From contig BSBM01000106.1 of assembly GCA_027924585.1 (NCBI GenBank), forward strand, positions 40,315,501 through 40,379,500: 64,000 nt of DNA, given 5' to 3'. The stretch is from Larix kaempferi. Taxonomy: Eukaryota > Streptophyta > Pinopsida > Pinales > Pinaceae. A program made the position numbers and the translations under genes. Below the pieces are notes generated by a model. The model did not search any database and was not told where the DNA came from. It saw nothing but the letters and a program-made list of their open reading frames with translations. This document shows positions 58,710 through 64,000 of this stretch, in pieces (within the stretch, counting starts at the first letter, position 1; each line of letters begins with the position of its first letter).

Positions 58710-58965
58710 ATGATGATATTTTGTATTGACGATGAGGTCGATGATGCATGTACTGACGATGAGGTCGCTGATGAGGATTCATGTACCGACGATGAGGATA
58801 CTTGTACCGATGATGAGGTCGATGATGAGTATGCTTGTACCAATGATGAGATCGATGATGAGGATGCATGTATTAATGATGAGGTTGATGATGAGGATGC
58901 CTGTACTGACATTGAGGTCGATCATGAGGATACGTGTACCGATGATGAGATCTATGTGTGGTCCT
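58710..58965 (+). repeat. Asp/Glu-coding tandem repeat (about 30-36 bp)
   Basis: About seven units contain GATGAGGTCGATGATGAG with variable links such as GATGCATGTACTGAC. One plus frame (58698-58979) reads a repeated DDEVDDEDACT and is open for 93 codons. It could be a remnant coding extension or a simple minisatellite. Confidence 0.8.
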
Positions 58966-59088
58966 TAGACTTTGTCTAAGTTGACGAGTGGATTGTATCA
59001 TTCCTGGACTTTAGTCCTAAATGGATCCGAAGATCTGTGTCTTCGAGAAGTGGTCCTTAGACTTTGTCTAAGTTGACGAGTGGATTGC
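58958..59088 (+). repeat. Direct repeat of about 40 bp, 92 bp apart
   Basis: GTGGTCCTTAGACTTTGTCT and the following GTTGACGAGTGGATTG occur at 58958 and 59050. It joins the acidic repeat to the 71-bp array. Confidence 0.8.
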
Positions 59089-59645
59089 ATCGTCCCTAGA
59101 CATGTTGTGGTGTCTTAAATTGATAAGGATTGATCATCATGTAAGTAGATATGGATTGCATCGTCCCTAGACATGTTGTGGTGTCTTAAATTGATAAGGA
59201 TTGATCATCCTATAAGTAGATCTGGATTGTATCGTCCCTAGACATGTTGTGGTGTCTTAAATTGATAAGGATTGATCATTCTGTAAGTAGATCTGGATTG
59301 CATCGTCCCTAGACATGTTGTGGTGTCTTAAATTGATAAGGATTGATCATCCTGTAAGTAGAAATGGATTGCATCGTCCCTATACATGTTTTGGTGTCTT
59401 AAATTGATAAGGATTGATCATCCTGTAAGTGGATCTGGATTGCATCGTCCCTAGACATGTTGTGGTGTCTTAAATTGATAAGGATTGATCATCCTGTCAG
59501 TAGATTTGGATTGCATCATCCTTAGACATGTTTTGGTATCTTAAATTGATAGGGATTGATCATCCCGTAAGTGGATCAGGATTGCATTGTCCTTGGATTT
59601 ATGTCCTAAATTGATAGGGATTGACCATCCCGTAATTAGATCATG
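59082..59645 (+). repeat. 71-bp tandem array, about 7.5 copies
   Basis: Units start GGATTGCATCGTCCCTAGAC at 59082, 59153, 59224, 59295, 59366, 59437, 59508 and 59579, each exactly 71 bp apart. The last is shorter and more diverged. Each unit has ACATGTTGTGGTGTCTTAAA and ATTGATAAGGATTGATCATC. The period is not a multiple of three, so it is non-coding. Confidence 0.95.
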
Positions 59646-59652
59646 TGTGTTC

Positions 59653-60060
59653 CAGATGATGATGTTGTTAATCGAGAGATCCAGATGATGATGCTATTGA
59701 TCGAGAGATCCAGATGATGATGTTGTTGATCAAGAGATCCAGATGATGTTGTTGATCAAGAGATCCAGATGATTATACTGTTGATCGAGAGATCCATATG
59801 ATGATGATGTTGATCGGGAGATGCAGATGATGGTACTGTTGATCGGGAGATCCAAATGATGATGTTGTTGATCAGGAGATCCAAATGATGATGTTGTTGA
59901 TCGGGAGATCCATATGATGATGTTGTTGATCGAGAGATCCAGATGATGATGTTGTTGATTGAGAGATCCAGATAATGATGTTGTTGATCGAGAGATCTAG
60001 TTGATGCTGTTGATTAGGAGATCCAAATGATGTTGTTGTTGTAGTTGATTGAGTGATCAA
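59653..60060 (+). repeat. 29-bp tandem array, about 13 copies
   Basis: Units of GAGATCCAGATGATGATGTT plus GTTGATCGA repeat with a period of 29 bp (59676, 59705, 59734) and shorter 26-bp units that lack one GAT triplet. GATCGAGAGATC is partly palindromic. Confidence 0.92.
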
Positions 60061-60278
60061 GTGCTGCAGAAGATGAAGATTAGTACTGAATATATTGATG
60101 TTCTAGTACTAAAGATATTGAAGATGTTCCAGTACTAAAGATATTGAAGATGTTCCAGTAGCTATTTTGAGTTACCGATGATGATTAAAGAAAACTTCCA
60201 ATTATTTATAGATGTATCACTGTGATGTAGTTGATGACTCCTTGTTCCTGCAGATGTTGTTAGAATACCCTTCTTGTT
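60061..60278 (+). other. Spacer between the 29-bp array and the 3' LTR
   Basis: It contains a 27-bp duplication (GTTCCAGTACTAAAGATATTG, part of it, near 60100-60150). No coding content. Confidence 0.6.
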
Positions 60279-60287
60279 AAGGGGGAG
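60279..60287 (+). promoter_or_regulatory. Second polypurine tract of the copia element
   Basis: AAGGGGGAG stands directly before the 3' LTR start TGTTGAAATATT. It is almost the same as the tract at 58689. Confidence 0.9.
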
Positions 60288-60866
60288 TGTTGAAATATTG
60301 TAACTTCAAAGAATATTCTATTTGTACTTTATTATTATTCATTCGGAGATGTTTTATTCCTCCATTGGGATGTTATTATTATGTAAACTCATTGAGGTAA
60401 ATCCTCCCATGTAAGTCGGGGCAATAGATACCCTAAGAGTCATTTGTAATGGGGTGTTTAAGTCCCCTAGAGGGGTCGGCCCAGTCAACATTAAGTTGAG
60501 TGGTTAAGTTGTTGGGGCCGACCTAGTTAGGGTTAAAAGTCAAGTGAAGTAAAGTATAAATAGAGGAGGTGTGTTCCTCATTTAACACACACTCACTCAC
60601 TTGTGAACTCGCATAGGAGAGAGAGAGAGAGATCTGCAATGGAGGAGAAGGAGCTCTTGCTTGGGGATTTCATCTTTGTACTTGTTGATCATCTATATTG
60701 AGGATTTTTTGCTGGGTTTTCTGCCCCATGAGGGTTTCCCAGGATAAATCTGTGTCTCTTGTGTTTATGTTGTGCTTGTTTTTCTTTCAGTGATCCTGTA
60801 TATGCTATTGTTGTGAAATTGAAAGTAATACTGATGTTATCTATCTTAGCATATTGAATCTTAACA
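60288..60866 (+). mobile_element. 3' LTR of the copia element
   Basis: TGTTGAAATATT...CTTAACA, 579 bp, with TATAAATAG at 60555-60563. It is followed by TGCCC. Confidence 0.95.
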
Positions 60867-61857
60867 TGCCCTCAAGAGAAAAATAGTAGTCTCCATATTC
60901 ATTTATAACTGCCATAGCGTTATCTGACAAACAGTTTGGTTCTTTGTTAAAAATCAACCAATACAAGGGGATGATTAATTCTTCACAGATGAGTTTGTAG
61001 TAGCTCGCATACTTGTGGGACCATGTGATTTTATAAGCCACATAAAGGGGGGACTTAGTCTGATTCCACAAACATCCCAATTTAGGGAATGGATGTCTGA
61101 CTAGTATGCAATCCATAAGATACGAGGATATGGAAAATTTTGCTTTCTTTTGGGTCATTCCTCGTTGGGATGCAACTATTGTTGATGCCATGCTTTTTGA
61201 TATAATATATTCCCATTTGAAAATGGTGCCATGGGAAGCTATGTGATACATAAGTGGTACCCAGCTAAGCTTGTATATATTCCCATTTTCCCTACCGAAG
61301 ATTCTACTCAACATCAGGGCTATGATTCTGAATGGTGTCCTTAGATTCTGGCTATCATGTTCCCTACTTGCTCTCTGTCTCAATAGCTTTCCTGGAATCA
61401 TCATCTTTTTTGTGTATTCAAAGTGATCTATATTTACTCCTTTGATCCAATCATCCATCATCATGACTTTGGGAGAGGGTAATTTATATGCTGCAGCGAT
61501 GTGACTCGACTGGAATGAAGCAAATCCTTCTTTGGTTTCTCTGGCTATGATTCTTGTGTCGACGTCTACATGAGGTAGAATCCACCCAATGACTTCGGAG
61601 CATGGGAATAATTTTGGTCATGTGGAAGCTTTATGGAGACTAGATCTTTTGATATTTTGATACACCATCATCTCCTCGATGGATGCGTCTGGTACATTCT
61701 GATATCTGATGCAATAATATAGCTCTCCCCACTTGTTTTTCGGGATGAGTCCCATCGCTACTTTAGTGTCTTCGAATATTGTCTCCATTGGGGTGTCTAC
61801 AACAACTTCAACGTCGGAGTTCAATTCAGTTATCCTGATATTTCGCTTGGTAGCCCT
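60867..61857 (-). pseudogene. LTR-encoded ORF, right copy, N-terminal part
   Basis: 207 codons are open in 60841-61464 (the last few are copia LTR) with VNIDHFEYTKKMMIPGKLL, SRIFGRENGNIYKLSWVPLM and FSISSYLMDCILVRHPF; 61618-61824 reads upstream with YQNIKRSSLH. The start codon aligned with 42218 is followed by a stop here. The reading continues on the far side of the copia at 54308. Confidence 0.65.
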
Positions 61858-63928
61858 CTTTTACATCTCTACATCCTAATGAAGCATCAAATTAATGTAT
61901 AAGCAAATTTTAATGTTAAAGCAATGGGACTAAGCAACATGTAGATATATTTATTATCAATATTCATTACAAGAAAACCAAGTTTAGAAGATTCATTACT
62001 TCCATGATGTCAGGTGTCTTTGATGTTGACTATGTTTTATCACAGTATTATCGCTTGGTAAGGGAGAATATACACTTATGCGCAGGAACCAATGTATGAA
62101 TGGATTGTTCATGCGGAATTATTTAGATTTTCTAGTACATCATTCCCAAAATGTCTTCAACAGCTTTCAAAAAAATACATAGTCTCATCATTCTAATCAT
62201 ATTTTTGTTCAATAAAAGTTCAACTAAGGTTTTATTGTAGACTAATTGTTTCACAGAATCGGATGTTTCGCTCGTTTAAATGGCTTGGAAAATCCAGGGT
62301 GTTTGAATAACTTTGAAGAACTAACTTCGGTTGAAACCAAACCAAATAGAGCAATGGGATTTTTGTGGTTCCTAAAAAATCTATCTCTGGGTGCTAATTT
62401 TGAATTTAAACTCCTCTCAATAAATTTATTATTATTTTGCACCTCACGAAACTAGGAACTTGCAGGTTGAAACAACCTTAAGTTAGATGGTAAGGGCTTG
62501 AACCTTATTGATTAGTTTAGGGTCCTTGGAACTGTCCTTTTTATCAAAGTTCACCTAAAAGTATATGACGATGACTGAATGAGCTCGTCTCATTGGTGGT
62601 GCGGTATCATGAGATGGTGGGAAGCGAATACAACCGGCATTGTGGGTGTTAGGAACCAGGAAATTATTTACAATTGGAAAGACCTAGTAGAGAAGTTATC
62701 TCAGTGGTTAAATCCATTTCAGAATATCCCAACCTGAAAGTAGAAAACCTGAAAAAAAAAGTATGGCCCGAGCCGACTGTCGAATGGGAAAACCCTAGCT
62801 TGTTTTGGCCGATACCCACCCCCACATATAATACTACTTGAGGGTATCAAAAATTTTACTCTATTCCCAACTGGAATGAAAAAAAATGATTCGCTTACGA
62901 GGTTTCAAGCTGATAAAAACTAACGTGCATTTTGACAGTAAAATCACATTTTAGGTTGCAGTTTCCCTTTTACCAATGGTGAAAATCGCCATTTCAATCA
63001 TAGAAAATATGGTAAAAGAAATGCCTACCTGGTAGTTGAAGATTGGTCAAAAAACGATGCTCAACGGCGTTGGGGCGTCTAGCGTCCGATAGAGGCTCCA
63101 AATGCAAACAACGTCACAAGTGTCACAAAATTTCAACCCTTTAATAAACACAATGCAACCCTAGTAATAAATGCACAAGGCTAACAGGTCAAACCACCCC
63201 TTTTCGGAGGAATTTTTGTTTTAAGAGCAGCGAACATGTCGGGGCAATTTTATCTCGGCACCGATGAGTTTCGATGTAACATGTCATTTGTCGTTGATAC
63301 GTTTCGGTGCAACATAACATTTGTCGTCGACCTCTATTTTCATAAGCATAATAATTTTGCATCGATTCCATTTCGGAGCCTTCTTTCATCCTGCTCTGAT
63401 TCCCTTTTCGGACAACTTTACATTTTGAGAGCAACATGCTTTGGCCTCAATTCCACTTGTTACCGATCCATTTTAGAGTAAACAGACAACTCCCCCGATT
63501 TAGCTTCTTTTCTTTGACCTTCCAACCACATCGGCGTGATTTACTATTATGCTTTGAAACGTCAATCGCAACAAAAATCTAAGTTTTTTAGCCTGAATCC
63601 TCTAACAGTCCGACCATTTTGGCGGAGAACATCAAGTTTCTCTAAAACACAAAACCTTAGCAAAATTGCTACGACCGTTTCGGCGGAACTTGTGAAGCTA
63701 CTCCAACCGTTTTAGCGGAACTTGGGAGGTTGCTCCAATCGTTTACGTGGATAATAAGAAGTTGCTCCAATTCAAAACCTGCCCTTTTCACTTGTCTTTT
63801 TTTCAAGAAAATTCTAAGTGATAAAAGTGAACTCATCAAATATGAATACAAATCTAAGTAAATCAAAAATAGAAGGAGGGGCCCTACAATTTTATAAAAA
63901 AATTGGGGATTAGGTTGCAGTAGCAACA

Positions 63929-64000
63929 CTTCCCTAATTTATGAAAAGAGACTTGTATTTGATTAAGGACCTCAAGGGAAACCAAAATTCATCATTAATA
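63929..64000 (-). mobile_element. 5' LTR of the outer element, third piece
   Basis: CTTCCCTAATTTATGAAAAG onward matches 32068-32140 (ATTCCCTAAATTATGAATAG). The remaining LTR of about 1.3 kb lies outside the window. Confidence 0.85.

Larger units (their letters stand above)
54325..60866 (+). mobile_element. Ty1/copia element, 6542 bp, nested in the giant LTR
   Basis: LTRs of 575 and 579 bp differ at about 25 positions (roughly 95-96 percent identity by eye), making this the youngest dated layer. The target duplication is TGCCC (54320-54324 and 60867-60871), and the paralogous empty site near 41220 reads TTCCC. Met-type PBS and PPT are present. Only RT and RNase H remnants survive of the coding region; gag, protease and integrase were not recognised. 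Confidence 0.93.
38277..63928 (-). mobile_element. Tat-like Ty3/gypsy element with 6-kb LTRs, carrying a nested copia
   Basis: Direct repeats at 38277-44284 and 51390-63928 (the second split by the copia insertion) flank a minus-strand gag-pol region. The ends read T(A/G)TTGAT...GCAACA, and the flanks carry the near-identical 5-bp duplications ATTCC (38272-38276) and CTTCC (63929-63933). The sister outer LTR preserves the empty site near 32068. Without the copia the element is about 19.1 kb. The second RNase H and the integrase type point to the Tat branch. All coding regions are broken. Confidence 0.85.
51390..63928 (-). mobile_element. 5' LTR of the giant-LTR element, split by a copia element
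   Basis: Pieces 51390-54324 and 60867-63928 align with the left LTR (38277-44284) in order. The join corresponds to the site near 41222. Once the copia and one copy of TGCCC are removed the LTR is about 5992 bp. Its last 1 kb (51390-52440) and its first 2 kb (61860-63928) are non-coding. Confidence 0.85.
31361..64000 (-). mobile_element. Outer LTR retrotransposon, Met-primed, without pol, with nested insertions; continues past the window
   Basis: LTRs start with TGTCCC at 31361 and 36225. The left one is complete (to 33450); the right one is split by two insertions and leaves the window at 64000. Minus orientation is shown by a TGGTATCGGAGC primer-binding site beside the right LTR and a G-rich PPT beside the left. 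The internal region is only about 2.77 kb and encodes no RT, RNase H or integrase, so it is a LARD- or TR-GAG-like non-autonomous element. LTR copies differ by roughly one base in eight by eye, so this is the oldest layer of the nest. Confidence 0.8.

Noticed and set aside
59082-60060. Regularly spaced repeats that could suggest a CRISPR array
   Set aside because: Units are directly adjacent with no unique spacers, and this is plant nuclear DNA inside a copia element.

Overview
This window looks like nuclear DNA from a seed plant with a large, repeat-filled genome, most likely a gymnosperm. Spliceosomal introns, an intronless AP2/ERF gene, a plant-only AGC VIII kinase remnant, a plant L1-type RNase H remnant and several families of plant LTR retrotransposons all point that way. 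The gymnosperm call is inference; no species marker was seen. About 60 to 70 percent of the window is recognisable transposon. Only one gene looks intact: the ERF/DREB-type transcription factor at 28950-29432 (minus).

Layout, left to right. 1-3.8 kb is non-coding, with a trinucleotide array that switches from GAT to ATC (1283-2220), a small tandem array and near-perfect GC-rich palindromes. 4.4-8.06 kb (plus) is a decayed but legible gene for a DUF7869-like, probably transposase-derived protein, with a coding acidic minisatellite and an 83-bp intron. A 52-bp palindrome lies just behind it. 9.25-14.5 kb (plus) is a non-autonomous LTR element: a gag/protease-like end, PPT, a 1.07-kb LTR with a TATA box, then a PBS and a leader, so the LTR has an internal 3' end on one side and an internal 5' end on the other. 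14.5-25.8 kb (minus) is a decayed Tekay/Del-like chromovirus in which the end of the LTR, the PBS and part of gag are tandemly duplicated. 26.3-27.0 kb is a LINE-type RNase H remnant. 28.9-31.2 kb is the gene-like island: the ERF gene and an AGC VIII kinase exon pseudogene.

From 31361 to the right edge lies a nest of LTR elements that can be ordered from target-site duplications and from empty sites preserved in sister copies. The outermost is a Met-primed minus-strand element without pol (LTR 31361-33450; second LTR starts at 36225 and runs past the window). Its second LTR carries a 1338-bp solo LTR (36656-37993, TSD GACAT) and a 25.7-kb segment (38277-63928, TSD ATTCC/CTTCC). That segment is a Tat-like Ty3/gypsy element with 6.0-kb LTRs; each LTR holds a decayed sense ORF of about 940 codons. 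Its right LTR is in turn split by a 6542-bp Ty1/copia element (54325-60866, TSD TGCCC).

The most unusual items are the giant LTRs with their own long ORF, a second RNase H-like domain placed between protease and RT in the same element, the extra 1.6 kb of tandem-repeat DNA between two PPTs in the copia element, and the strand-switching GAT/ATC array. No CRISPR array, tRNA, rRNA or intact autonomous transposon was found.
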